Assembly: GCF_000499385.1 (NCBI RefSeq)
Contig: NW_013654345.1
Coordinates: 91,134 to 155,133 of the forward strand
Direction: 5' to 3'
Length of the DNA stretch: 64,000 nt
DNA from: Eimeria necatrix
Lineage: Eukaryota; Apicomplexa; Conoidasida; Eucoccidiorida; Eimeriidae
Part shown: positions 25,830 to 50,223 of the stretch, in pieces
How the letters are laid out: every line of letters starts with the position of its first letter
How positions within the stretch are numbered: position 1 is the first letter of the stretch
Program-made: the position numbers and the translations under genes
Notes under the pieces: model-generated
The model's database searches: none
What the model was told of the DNA's origin: nothing
The model's input: only the letters and a program-made list of their open reading frames with translations

Positions 25830-26960
25830 TCATGAAGGGTAGCTCGGGTACGCAAACGCGTTGTCTGGACTGCAAACATTGGACGTCGAGAGCCCGCCAA
25901 GGCCTCTGGAGGGCCCTATAAGGCCCGGTCGCCCCAAAGGTGCTACCTCCCGTTCCCTCCTTCCTAGCGACTGCCTTGGAGGATCTTGCCCTTTGGTACC
26001 ATCCCCTGAGCCCCTGATTTTCCTCCCTTGAACTCCCACAGGTTCCTTTACCCTGCTGCTTCCAGAAGCAGTAGCCAGAGCAGTGGCACCCGGGCGTGCC
26101 CCTCCTATCCTGCTGACACCACTAGTGTTCACAGGCCCTGTGGTAGCACCACCGGAGCCCCCAGTCCCTCCAGCAGGCAGCCCTGAGAGTCCACCACGGT
26201 TGGCAGGACAGGGTTCCCGACGCACCTTCGATGCTTGTTCGACGTGCATGGCTGCAGCCGGCCGCTGCCCCGCTGGCCTTACTGACCCTCGAACTTGCGG
26301 AGATGTTGTAAGCCCAGTAGCGGCGTGCCCTCCCTTGGTGCTTGTTGCCGTGGCTCTCTGTGATGTTTCCTTAAAGGTGCGGCCGCAAGGCGCTGAAGGG
26401 GCAGAGGTGGTGTAATACGAACGTGCAGCTGAGACACTGCACCATGAGGGCGAGTCCGGTCGTGGCTCAGCCTTCTGTATCAGAGGGTCAAACTTCCTCT
26501 GCTTAAATGAGTCAAAAGCTTGACGTTTGTGGCTGGAGATGCGTGAGCAGATGTTTTGATGTGTCGCGATCCTATCTGCGTTAAACCAGCGACCGCAGAC
26601 CGCACACTGGAGCCTCCCTTGGTCGTCAAAAGCTGTGCTGATGGGTCCACTTGAGGTCTTGCTGGACCCCTGGGCCTGAGACTGCATCGCAGCCTTGGGG
26701 GCTTTTGGGCACCGCGAAAGGTGCTGATCTAGCTCAAGCTTAAGCACCTCCTGCCCGCAGTGCTGACATGTTAAGCGAATGCTCTTCTGCTTCTCTGCAC
26801 ACGTTTTCTGGTGTATGGGGAGTGACCGAGCGAAGAACTCCCCCCCACACATGTTACAAACGATGCCTCTGGGCCGCATCCTGAAGATTCGGTGGGAAAA
26901 TGGCGAATGAAAGGGCAAATTTAGGCCGACTTCTACACAAATATCGCGTGGTCGAGCCAA
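25830..26960 (-). CDS. Zinc finger protein with three C2HC motifs (ZC2HC family)
   Basis: A single 376-codon frame encodes three zinc fingers of identical spacing, C-x2-C-x11-H-x3-C: C35/C38/H50/C54, C65/C68/H80/C84 and C119/C122/H134/C138. Finger 3 is followed by KRQAFDSFKQRKFDP, the signature after the last finger in ZC2HC1/FAM164-type proteins. The rest, from about residue 160, is a disordered basic Gly/Ser/Pro/Arg-rich tail. Start choice is open: M1 or M28 (MRPRGIVCNMC), and the latter sits directly before the first finger. The family is widespread in eukaryotes and often conserved in ciliated or flagellated lineages. Its biochemical role is not established, so none is assigned. It is divergent from the kinase gene to its right. 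Confidence 0.85.
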   Translation of the reverse strand: MARPRDICVEVGLNLPFHSPFSHRIFRMRPRGIVCNMCGGEFFARSLPIHQKTCAEKQKSIRLTCQHCGQEVLKLELDQHLSRCPKAPKAAMQSQAQGSSKTSSGPISTAFDDQGRLQCAVCGRWFNADRIATHQNICSRISSHKRQAFDSFKQRKFDPLIQKAEPRPDSPSWCSVSAARSYYTTSAPSAPCGRTFKETSQRATATSTKGGHAATGLTTSPQVRGSVRPAGQRPAAAMHVEQASKVRREPCPANRGGLSGLPAGGTGGSGGATTGPVNTSGVSRIGGARPGATALATASGSSRVKEPVGVQGRKIRGSGDGTKGQDPPRQSLGRREREVAPLGRPGLIGPSRGLGGLSTSNVCSPDNAFAYPSYPS

Positions 26961-28195
26961 AGGTGCTCAAGTACGGGCGACCGCTATGAGTCTTTAAGCA
27001 CACAGTCAAAAGCTGAAGCTTTACTTGCTAGATACAGGCCTCCCAAGTTCGACACGACGCCAGTGCTCATACAAAGACCGGTTGAAGCAGGCCAGGGCTA
27101 GAGACCCTCGATAGCAGCTGTGAAACCTTCGGCGTAAATCTTCAAGTCGTCACTTCTTTAACGCGCCTTCAGTCATAACTCGTAGGCTGCCAACGTTCGT
27201 GGGTCAACCTGTCGAAATACCTTGAAGTCACGGGACCTGAAATGCTGTAGATTTAAACTTGCGGTGGAAACCTGCACGTCACGCCAAGGGCACTTTGCGG
27301 TTATTCATCAGTCTGCACGTCATACATACAAGTAGCAAATGAGCTTATACACGAGAAAACTTCTAGCAGGATAATATGAAACTGGTAGGAAACTCCTTTC
27401 AAACTGGACTGCAAAACCCTGAACCGCTTCAGTATTTGGGAAGCCAGTGGCACATCTCAGTGAAAGAAGAAGTAGACAATCTCTTGATTTCTTCAGTCTA
27501 TATGAATTTGCCGTCATTTATGCAAATTCTTTTCAATTTATGGACCATAGTCCCTGAAGCGAACACATAAGGAACATCATGGCGCTCGCTCCAGCCGATG
27601 CCACGGTGACACACCAAGCACAAATCGCCCCTTGAGGACCCCTGCAGCCATAAAGAAAATTGCTCCCGGCAGCATGCTATTTAATGAGTTCAAATGCAGT
27701 ATTAAACGCAATCCCTGTATTCTGAAGGCCCGAAGAACCGTGGAGTTATCAAGACAGGGCGGTTTCCAGCTACTCTTGGGCTGGAGGCTGGGAAACGGCT
27801 GTGTGAGCAGATTAACCCACAGAAGTTCAAGCCTTATTTTACCCAACAAATGCAACACTAACTCTACAGAGTCGATTTCAAGGATAGTTTTTCGCTTGAG
27901 CCTCTCCGGTGTACCACTTTGTCTAAAAACGTACTAGCGAGGGCTGCACATAACAAATTTGGCGTGCTGGAGCTGGAAAACCTTCTTCGTGCAAGAACAA
28001 GCCAGGGTCGTTTCTTCATTGTCGCACCGCCTGTGATATTGTCTCCGTACGCGGGGAGTGTTGCTGCATGCCAGGGCCTCGTGATGCCACAGTCTGCAGC
28101 ATTCTCTTTTGGTATGCAATGCTGCGGTTCACTCATATTTCTAGCTTCCCCTTTTCGGCCTTCTAAGCGCCTGCACCTCCTCAATAGGGCTGAGA
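26961..28195. other. Divergent intergenic region
   Basis: The region separates the start of the zinc-finger gene (-) from the start of the kinase gene (+), so both promoters should be here. A + frame at 27919-28284 overlaps the kinase start in another phase and shows no domain. No regulatory motif is recognised. Confidence 0.5.
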
Positions 28196-31100
28196 ATGAC
28201 TACTTACGATGCAAGGTCACGTCTCACCGCCTTGCCTTTCAGCATCTGGGTGCTTGCCGTCGCCTATACTCTCTGCAGTGCTAGCTGCATTAGCAACGGT
28301 CACTGTTCTCCAGATGGTTCATTCGATCATCCTACTGCCGCCCATTCCTGCAGCAGCAGCGAGAAGAGGGCAAATAACGAGGTCCGTCGGTCATCACATG
28401 ACTCTCCGGACGTACTGGAGCTGGGCTTGCCTTCCTCTAATCGAAGTGTAGCTGACAAACGCGCAGAAACAGTAGAGCTTGTCAGCGACTTCGGTGAGGA
28501 AAGCATTGTGGGTATGGGCTCTCTCGTCGAGGGTAAGTACCTCTTGCTTGAACAGCTACACCCCACATTATGGGCTTTCTCTGGTGTTCCTGAGGACAGT
28601 GGCTCTACAGACGGGCAGCTGCAGATACATCTGAAGCCATCTGATGCTGCTTCTGCGCATGAATCTGTTCCTCCTGCCACCAGAAGTAGCTGCTACGACG
28701 ATGGCGGTATTGACCAGTCGACCACGTGGAAACAGACCAATGGTTCTTGGAGCCGGACTAGCGAGCCGCCCTATCTCTCTTCTGAACCTCGTTCTAGGCC
28801 GCTTCTTCTCCCTCCTGGCATAGGGGCAGCAAAAGTTACAACAGGAGCAGCCCTTGCAGCAGCTGTAGTCTCTGTACGCTTCGATGTGGTCATCTCCCGG
28901 CAGGCCGGGGCCAAATCCCAGGGTTTCTGCATTGATCCTTCCATGTAGGAGGCTTCGGTGTTTCAGGGCACTAGCCAAGGCGAGGGTAGAGGATGGGGGA
29001 CAAAGCACAAACAAACACGGGGATAGAATGATGCAAAATGGCTGCTCCATGTAGTTGCTCAATGAAACGTCACCCCATTTGTAGAAATATACTTTCATAT
29101 TCGCAGTCAAACGCAACGCAAAAGAAACATGTGTGCGCTTATGCAGAATTCTTCGTGCCTTGCCATTTTGGTTTCACTGGCCATCACTGCCGTCACCACA
29201 GGACAGCAGCCGGAACAGCAGGAGTAGCGGCAGTGGTCCCGGTTCCCGCTACCGAGTTTTTGGGCGTTTAGGGGGTGGTGCCTACGGAGAGGTGAGGTGC
29301 TGCCAGTTCCTGGTTACAGTTGATTGGTTGCAAATTACGCTGGAGTGGGTATTGCCGTTGCTGCTACTACTCTGGTAATTATGAGTTCCGAACAGCTGTT
29401 ATTTTGGACCATAGGTTTGGAGTGCGATAACTCTCGACAGCGAGGCGCCGTTTGTCGAGACAGTCCTTAAACGGATGCGCTGCGATACCTTTTCGGCGCT
29501 TGGGGACCCTGCAGGCCAGAAGCAGCATGGACAACAGAGAGAGCGCGCACAGAGAGGCTTTGCTCGCGAGGTGTTTTTTGGTGGGTCTGCTTCTGCGGTT
29601 TGCACAATCACCTCTATTTGAGCACACGAGATACGGTTTCGTCTTCAGTAGCTGCTACTGTTGGAGCTGCTCCTGCTCTGACTACTGCCATGCCTGATGT
29701 TTTAATGGTGTTACTGCCGCTACAGGTTTGCTGCTGCGTGACGTGCCTCACATCTCCCGTTTCGTCGAGGTTCTTCCCACGTACCCATCTGCTGCCTCGC
29801 CGGGTGCCTTTGCACCGCGAGCAACAGGGGGCGCAACTGTAGAGGAGTCAGCAGCTGCAGCTGCTGAAGCCGCTACGTTCCTCCCTGAAATGACTAAGGA
29901 GGACTTAATGACTGCGGCGATGAGCGCGAGACAGAGCTGCTGCGGCCAGTGGCTGGTGTTCGCTAATGAGGGTGTCTGCCTCACCCACCTCTTCTTTGTT
30001 GCAGACAAAGGAGGCAGCGGCCTTTTGGAACCTGTGGGCTGCAGCCATGTCTCGTCTCAAAATGCCAGCAGATCTCTTTAATATTGACAGCGGCAACAGC
30101 AAGAACAGCAGTGACTGAAGCAGTACTTGTGATATCTGCTGCAATATTTGCTCAACGCTGTTCACGCTATTGCCTTGTTTTTTGTTTCTTCGGCTGCACA
30201 CTTCTTGATTGCAATTATACTAGTGGCGCATTTACTTGCTGCGGTTCTTCTTTAACACAGCATTTGCTGCAAATAGCTTGCTACTTCTTTCTTTCTACTT
30301 TCGGCTCCTGCTGATGCTTTCAGAACGCCTTATGGTGGTACTTGAAGGCCTCCGCGCGCATCAGACCTCCGCCGAGTCATGTGCGGCACTTCGCAGCAGC
30401 GGCAGTAGCAGCAGTAGCAACGGATGCTCCGTTTTTTCCGTTGCTTCTGCAGCTACGAGAAAGCGGGAGCGAACTTCTACTGGTCATCCGTGAGGTGTTG
30501 CAGCAGCTGTTGCTAGCCTTGCGGGAAACGCACAAGCGACAGATAACTCACAGAGACATCAAGCTGGTGAGTGGTACGATGCACTGTGGTCTCCTAGAAC
30601 AATGAAGATGAGACAGGGGGATAAGTATGTAGACATGCAGAGATATCGAGGCAAAAATAGTGAGAGGTGGAGGTGCGGAAAGATAGAGAGGGAAGTTTAG
30701 AGATCCATACTTACAGGCAAACTGAAGACTCAACGTCTTTACTTGCCCATGAGTACTCGCCGCATGTATGCTACTTTCTTTCTTGTGCAGCATTTGTTAC
30801 TGCTGCTGTCACCACTGCTGCTTCCACTGCTGTTGCTGCGTAGGAAAACGTTTTGCTTCATCCGTCCCTGCCCCTTGCTGTTAGACTGGTCGACTGGGGC
30901 AGCGCTGTCACCAACGACACGGCGTCGCCTGTGGCCCTTGGTGAGCGATAGAAGGCTTTAGAGGGCTGTTAATTGGTTTTTGCGCCAAGTTACTTACTCG
31001 TGTCCGTGTAGCTTTAAGCGTGGAGCCCTTGTGACTAAATTATACAGTCCAGTTATCTTTTAGGGCGCTTTCTTTTAGCCAGGCGAGTAAAGGCAGTTTG

Positions 31101-33406
31101 CATACATATATGGTTTTAGATGCACCCTATTGTATACAAGCTTGCGTATGCGTAATCTGGACAAGGGCAGCGCCATTTATTCACTAACTCGTGCGTCTGC
31201 TACCTCTGCACAGCCTTAAAGGCTCTATGGGGAGAAGAAGCCCCTTCAATACTAGAAGAGTCTGACGGTTACCAGCCTCCAGAAGTTTGGGCTCAGGCCG
31301 CAGCGCAGGCAGAACTGAAGGCAAGCCTCCACAAGCAGCATTACCACCACGATCAACAAGAGAAACAGCACTGTGATGGAGACTGCAGCGCCACCAATGG
31401 CAGCCAAAACGGAGGCAACGGCAACATCAGTAATGGCCACAACAACAACGGCGCCGGCAGTAGATACACCAATAGCAGCGACAACACCAACAGCCAAACA
31501 AAGGCCGACAGAGATTTGCTGCATAGACCACCTTCGCACGACATGTGGGGTGTTGGAATGATATTTCTTAAGTTGGTGCTGGGCACTCCCTCACCATTGG
31601 AACCACTAGACGACAGGCGACGGGCTAAAGTACGAACGCGTTGCTGCTGTTTTTTTAAATTTGTACTGTTGCTGGTGCTGCTGGGCGTGCTGCCATGCAC
31701 GGAGTTTACGTATGGGGGCGTTTGCTTTGCTCTTGTTTTCAGCTGTCTCAAGCTTATCAGGGCAAGCCGCCTGAGGTGTTGCGTCACGACTTGCAGATTC
31801 TGGCATTGAGTGATTTATGCTTGATTCCATGGGCTTCTGATCGCTTGCCTGCTGCTGCTTCGCCAACGGCTGTCGCTGCTACATTTCAGTCCTTCGCTTT
31901 CGCTTCTCTAAAGTCTGCTGTAGTGACTGCGGCTGAGAGCTTCTACCTGAACTGGGTGGCACCATATAGGGAAAGAGCGAATTCGACAGAGGACCACAGC
32001 AAAGAACTTCTCCAAGGTGACGTGGAAAAGGTTGAGATGCGAGAAAAGGAGAAGAAAAAGGTCTGGCAAAGGACCAACAAACAGGAAGCGTCAGTTAATT
32101 TGCGACGGCGTCCTTTTTTTGGGATTTGAGCAGCTTTGAATGAAACAGTATAAACCATATGCACATGCGTTTGCCCGTGTTTGCGCTTGCCTTCACGTTT
32201 GAGGCGCATTTGCTTTTTTTGCAGCTGCTGGTGATGCGTTTGCCGCTGTTGTTATTGCTTCATTCCCTTTAGGAAAAGGGGCTGGGTCGGGATGATTTGC
32301 TTGCGCTTATCTCCCGAGTTCGCGGGTTTGCTGGGGGGAGCGAATTGGTGCTGCGGCAACAGCAGCAGGCACTGCAGCGGCCACAAACAGCAGGCCTCTT
32401 TAGCGTAGATGAGGATGACGACGACGCCCAATACCTCTTTACACAAAAGGGACAGACAGCGCAAAACAGACAACAGTACCGAGAGTGCGATGAAGCCCTC
32501 GTAAGATGCTTACGTCGCCGCTTTCTGCTCTTCGGTGCTGTTGTTATTGCCATGACTGCTGTTCAGCAACAGTAGTCAAACATAGTGCAAAGGGGTAGAA
32601 GCAAACGGTAGCCGTGGCCAAAGAAATGATATGGTAACAGTATCGAACTGGGGCATCGCCAAGCAGCCGCATCACCAAAAATCGACGTCGCTCTCAGAAC
32701 ACCACTGCTAGGCGGTGTCGCTTTATGGTGACGCTGGTACTCAGCAGTGTTCCCCTTAGGTCGTGTTTCTGTCGCTATGTGTTCTGACGCTGCTGAAGTA
32801 ATTTGTGCTTCCGATGCAATAGCATTTGCTTGAGCTGGCTAATATTGGCCGCATTTGTTGCTCTTATGTGCACTGCTGCCCCTGCAGTTCGCAGAAATAC
32901 TGAGGTTTCGAGACCCTGCAGGCGTCGGGGTGCCCAATCCGTTGGCTCGCGATCTTCTCAGGAAGCTTCTGGCTTTTGACCCCCAAGTGAGTCGTGGTTA
33001 TAAGCTGCACGGCTTTAAAGGGAAAGCTGCTCAACAGGCATGACAGACGTTTTTGTTTAGGCGTGCTTCTCGTGGTGCCCTCACTTGATGCCCAGTAGCA
33101 CAAAGGTGATTAATTATACAAGCGTACATATGTGCTTAGGTTTGTACATAATATAGGTTCGTATGAACTAATACGTCCACGCATAAAGACGGCTACAGCA
33201 CATAAGAGATATCCTAGGTGTCTCGGAGGCTTTGTGGAGGGCGCTGTGAATGTATTTGGCTTATGTTGCCTTACGTAAGTTGTCAAATGAATGCGAATGT
33301 GCAGGAGAGGCTGTCAGCTGAGGCAGCACTGCAGCATCCTTGGTTTTCGGTCTCAGCCGCTGCTGCGGGCGCGGTGAATGAGCAGCGCGCCTCACAGCCT
33401 CCATGA
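28196..33406 (+). CDS. Secretory-type Ser/Thr protein kinase with DWG motif
   Basis: A spliced protein kinase of about 926 residues. Proposed exons: 28196-28944, 29207-29291, 29415-29580, 29726-30033, 30324-30566, 30844-30940, 31214-31629, 31743-32030 (or 32060), 32273-32500, 32888-32986 and 33305-33406. Exon 1 opens with a likely signal peptide (ALPFSIWVLAVAYTLCSASC) and continues S/T-rich. Kinase landmarks: GRLGGGAYGEVW loop (across the 29291/29415 junction), VLKRM lysine, hinge QWLVFANEG, LLEPNALWWYLKA across a junction, HRDIKLEN with both catalytic residues (HRD at 30549-30557), DWG instead of DFG at 30892-30900, YQPPE at 31270-31284, DMWGVGMIFL, and the C-lobe end ALQHPWFSV. All catalytic residues are present, so it looks active. 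A His/Asn/Gln-rich insertion separates YQPPE from DMWG. DWG also occurs in CK2. A signal peptide suggests a rhoptry-like or other secreted kinase; this is inferred. The exon 1/2 junction is the weakest. Confidence 0.85.
31291..31520 (+). repeat. Low-complexity Asn/His/Gly insertion coded in kinase
   Basis: Imperfect AAC/CAC/GGC-rich triplets encode runs such as HKQHYHHDQQEKQ and NGSQNGGNGNISNGHNNNG inside the activation-segment-to-alphaF region of the kinase. Expansion of such triplets into homopolymeric amino acid stretches is typical of coccidian genes. Confidence 0.7.
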
Positions 33407-34097
33407 GCCTTTGGTATCTCTTTTGATGCCCCGAAAGTTTTTTTGGCTCCCGTTGCTTATGCAGCTCATTGCACCTCAGAGCATCTTTAGTGGCTGGAAC
33501 AAGAGGAATGGCTGTGCAGGCACCGCATTGCATTCATTGCTTCTTAGAGACATGCTTGCCTTCCCAAGTAGCCAGGCAGCGATTCACCGCTGTACATATC
33601 TCAGGATCCTGTGGCCCATGTTTCTCGTCCGCCTTAGTATCATAAAGAGTTGACCCATGATGAAGTAGGCAACCCTTCGCACGACTGCCGCTCATTTGCC
33701 CGTACACAAAGCGGCAAAGTGACAAATGACGAGCGCGCTGCTCGTTGAGCGGGTTATTGTGCTGTTGGCAAGGAAAGGAAGCACCAGTGTATGCATGCGT
33801 GGGTGCATGCAAAAGCAGCCGCGGTAGTAGCGCGGGACATGTACTTCTTCCATGTTAGAACGCATTTGAGCCACTGGACTTAATGCCGTGAAGCAGCAGG
33901 TGGGGTGTGTTTAACCCGGTATGTTCGTGTACATCCTCTTTGTGCACTTGACTAGTCGCAGATAATTATGTTTTAACAACTAGAAAGGCGCTACGTGCGT
34001 GGAAAAAAATGTGCCAGCAACTTGTACGCGAAGTTATGCATACATGTAGATAGATGTGTCTTTGACCTGACCAGCGTCAAAGTCACAAGCGGTCATC
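33407..34097. other. Intergenic, 3' flank of the kinase gene
   Basis: Only short frames are found. Upstream exons of the coding fragment that starts near 34098 could lie here, but I could not identify a start codon with matching splice phase. Confidence 0.4.
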
Positions 34098-34642
34098 TTG
34101 ATACAGCAATACAACTATTATCCTGGATACTCATCCTGGAAATTACAGGTGCGTACTCAGGAAGACGCAATGGCAGAGGCACAAATGCGTCTAGCCGAAA
34201 GAGTGGCTGCAGAGACTGAGGAACAAGAATGGCAGCGGAGGTATCAATACGAAAGACCAGAGCAGACGAACAAAGGTGCGATTGCACTGGAGGTGTTCAC
34301 TTATTGCTCCCTTGTCGCTGTCACAGTGAAGTCGCATCTAGTCAAGCAGCGCAGACAAGCACTGCTCAAGCTTGCCCCACTGGTAGCACTAGCAGCCGCA
34401 GCGATGAGCAGGTGCTACAACGGCACACCACACGGAGAACGGCAATGCGTGAGGTTAATTCATCGGACATCCTGCAGGGGCCATTTAGAATGCACGCCAG
34501 TTTCCCACGAGAGACGTCGAAGGGGTTGTCACTGGTAGATACTCTGAGGGACCAAAGTGACAGTGCTGCGTCGACCGTGAATTTCTTGGGTACTTATCTA
34601 GGCGGCACTACAAAAAAGTTTGACGAAACAGCGGGTGCTTGA
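34098..34642 (+). CDS. Candidate exon(s) of an unrecognised gene
   Basis: One frame reads QQYNYYPGYSSWKLQVRTQ and continues as a charged helix-like segment (AMAEAQMRLAERVAAETEEQ) to about 34275, where gtgcga could serve as a donor. A second frame then runs S/T/Q-rich to a stop at 34640-34642, ending TKKFDETAGA. Joining them would need a very short intron of about 56-70 bases, or a different exon structure. No ATG with good context starts the first frame, so it may be the 3' end of a gene with exons further left. No family is recognised. Composition is more coding-like than the flanks, but the model is weak. Confidence 0.3.
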
Positions 34643-35566
34643 TTTTCAGTCCCACCAGGTGTGCGGGCAGCCTGCAAACTCCTAGAAATACTTCTTTAGG
34701 CGGACAAACGTACCCATGAAATTCGCTAGCACGTATTCGCACTCCGGCTCACACCCTTTATTCAAAAAAGCAAATGACCAAATGTGCGCACACACAAAAC
34801 AAACGCTCAAGTGTGCAAGCATAGAAAGCTACAAGCGTAGAGCCCGAGCTGCAGCCATTCGTTACGTGGCATACACATTTGCGCACTCATCCAATGACGC
34901 GCAACTTGCAAAATAAAGTATTTGAAAAAGAAGTGACCAGTGTATGCACCTGTGTACTTTCGCGTTCATGACCTACGTCTTCTGCATCGTGCTTACGCGT
35001 GAGGGTTAAGTAAAAACTCATGTGCGTTACAGCATACAAAGATGCAGCTTTGCGGATTTTCGCAACGTTCTTGTATGCCGGTGGAATCACCAGTATTTGC
35101 ATGCTGACGCACCGTGTGCGTATATCGCGCTGCCTATGTCTGAATGCAACTCCCCAGCATGTACAGACTGACGCTCTCGTGGTCACTCCCTAATGGTTTG
35201 TGTTTTTGCTTTGCCACTCAAGTACTTAGTTCTAGGATGCACTGCTCGGTGCACTAGCGCCTCCTCACACTGGTGGCTCCACGCTGTCTTAAATTCACCT
35301 TTCTTTGTTGGTTCATCTGTCGTAGGTTTATCACTAAATCCTGAATCATGAAAGTGTAAACCTAAGCCCTAAACTCTCAGGGTGCGTAGATTTCGGCAGA
35401 CGTGCTGCTGCAATAAAGCACCGCAGTATAAAATTACATGTAATCCAAAAATGCCCAAATATATTCCTGCAAGTTTCAAAGCCATTCTAAATTCAGGTTG
35501 CTGCAACAGCAGCAGCAGCTTCTGCTGGTGCTGTGCAGTCGCAGGCATCGTCATCCTGGACAACAC
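34643..35566. other. Intergenic region, no recognised gene
   Basis: It lies between the candidate fragment (+) and the stop of the SNF2 gene (-). It probably includes the SNF2 3' UTR. Short AT-rich patches and single CCTAAAC-type words occur, but there is no telomere-like array. Confidence 0.5.
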
Positions 35567-48592
<13,026 letters not shown>

Positions 48593-48975
48593 CTGCACAG
48601 ACACGTGACTCTCACTTCCTTAGTGCAATCCTCCTACACAAGCAGCTGGTAATGCAGATCACGCGGCTGCCGGCTCACCAACAGTGCTTGAGGACATTTG
48701 AATGGGCCGCCGTGCGGGTGGAGCACCTCGAGCAGCAACCGTTCTGAAGCAGCAGCGCCCGCTCTAGCTGCTGCAGCCACAGCTAGAAGAATTCCGTACT
48801 GAAAGGCTCCTTCTTTAAGAGCCTTGCTCGTAGTCTATACACGCAAGGCTGCTGCAACGGCTGCAACAGCAGCCGTTGCTGCTGCTGCACCCTGCAGCAG
48901 CAGCTGCCGCTGCATCAGCTGGGGGAGGTACAGAGTGGTCACGGTCGGCTCAGTGCTGCAGAAATCTTCGGTGGG
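48593..48975. other. 5' flank of SNF2 gene, possible upstream exon sequence
   Basis: The minus strand still shows Gln/Ala-type triplets around 48830-48930 (for example LMQRQLLLQG), so the SNF2 gene may have an extra 5' exon. The ATG at 48592 directly follows tctgtgcag, which could be a splice acceptor. No QLQ domain is recognisable. Confidence 0.35.
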
Positions 48976-49262
48976 TAGGGCCCCACAATCGTTTCAGGTC
49001 TCACGAGACCAAATGCGCACGTCAGGCACTCACAGCGGTCCCTCGCACTGCCTGAGACCGGGCCGGGGGCCGCGGCGCTGGGTGTCACCTACAAACCGTG
49101 GGTACTTCTCATGATCCTTAATGAAGTCAAGGAAATCATCACTGCTGATCAAGTGAAGATACAACGCACAGCCGATGACGAAATCAACAGAATAACTGGC
49201 GAAGAGGCCCGGCTCGTCGCAGAGTCCCTCACGTTGCTGGTTTCAGTTGCTTCCAGGCAATG
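48976..49262 (+). CDS. Candidate internal exon of an unrecognised gene
   Basis: A + strand frame is open from a TAG near 48975 through LPETGPGAAALGVTYKPW and the amphipathic stretch EVKEIITADQVKIQRTADD, then EINRITGEEARLVAESLTLL, to a good donor (gtaagc) just after 49262. The charged helical composition looks like real protein. The minus strand is also open here (ISSDDFLDFIKDHEKYPRF), so strand is not certain. A possible acceptor is cactcacag at about 49027. No family is recognised. The terminal-exon candidate at 50023-50223 could belong to the same gene. Confidence 0.35.
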
Positions 49263-50022
49263 TAAGCATATGTAAAGTAGCTAACGAAATGCAAAGAGAG
49301 TAATGTAGAGGAACAGTCGCTGCGTAGGCAATTGGACGTCGAGCGTGCTCGCCGTTCAAAGCAGGTGCACTGTTGCAAGCACTCACTGTTCGTGCCACTC
49401 AAGCCGAGTAAGGCAGGAGGTAAATACATGTAAGTTAATGATGGAAAGCCAAGATTCGATGAGCAGAAGTATAATTTTACTCTCAAGAAATGGATCGCTT
49501 GGACTATGCATGCAGCAGTCGCTGGACGCAGCAGGGCTGGAGAAAAGAAAAGGATAATTTTGAACGGAAAGCAGAATTGCGTCAACAAATTCGCTCATTT
49601 CATCCTCTTTGCATGCTCACTACGCCAGCAGACATGATTAATTCCCTGCCGGTGCCTACAATGATTATGCTGATTGTTCCGCGCCCCCCAGGAAGAGCAT
49701 GAGAAGTGGATGAATAACTCGCCGCCCTTGCATACACGCCAGTGAGGGAAAGCAGCCAAAGGCCACGAAAATTAATAGAAGTATATCCCTTTGGTGTTTC
49801 ATTTGCTGGCTGGAACGTTGCCATAGGCTTGCGACGCGCCCCCGGTGCAGGGCACCACCCACATTCGGTGAAAGTGATAGGAAATGCCTCCAACAGACTT
49901 GCAAAACAATCATATAACTTAATGCTCCTTGAGAACACTTTCAAGATGCTGTGGCAAGGCCGCGGCTTCTGCACCAGAATGACCTCTGGTGGCCACGTAG
50001 TAGATCCGGCTTCACATGGTAG
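49263..50022. other. Possible intronic sequence between two candidate exons
   Basis: Overlapping frames occur on both strands (minus 49229-49588, plus 49490-49702 and 49742-50122). None carries a recognisable motif. Part of it could be additional exons of the unnamed + strand gene. Confidence 0.3.
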
Positions 50023-50223
50023 AGAAAGGCGTTGCGTGAGTTCACCTGTCCGGAAAGCCTGGATTCCGTCACGAAAGAATTGGGAGCTACTGCGGCCTTG
50101 CTTCCAGAGGAGATGGTTATGAGGGTTCCTGCGCGCTCCTGTCCTTTTGGCTGGATCGAAACAGAGTCAAAGAGAGCAGTGCATAGAGCTCCATTTGTTC
50201 CTTACGTACCTGTGATCAGCTGA
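50023..50223 (+). CDS. Candidate terminal exon of an unrecognised gene
   Basis: The frame runs from after a TAG at 50020-50022 to a TGA at 50221-50223 and reads REFTCPESLDSVTKELGATA, LLPEEMVMRVPARSCPFGW and RAPFVPYVPVIS. Composition is balanced and protein-like, without low complexity. Acceptors could be gtag at 50022 or agaaag at 50028. I do not recognise a family. It may join the candidate exon at 48976-49262, but the number of exons between them is unknown. Confidence 0.35.
   Translation, partial: RKALREFTCPESLDSVTKELGATAALLPEEMVMRVPARSCPFGWIETESKRAVHRAPFVPYVPVIS

Noticed and set aside
35365..35385. Telomere-like CCCTAAAC words
   Set aside because: Isolated single words without tandem repetition; not an interstitial telomere array.
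49229..49588. 119-codon minus-strand frame
   Set aside because: No ATG-supported start or domain; its hydrophobic content is consistent with antisense of charged sequence.
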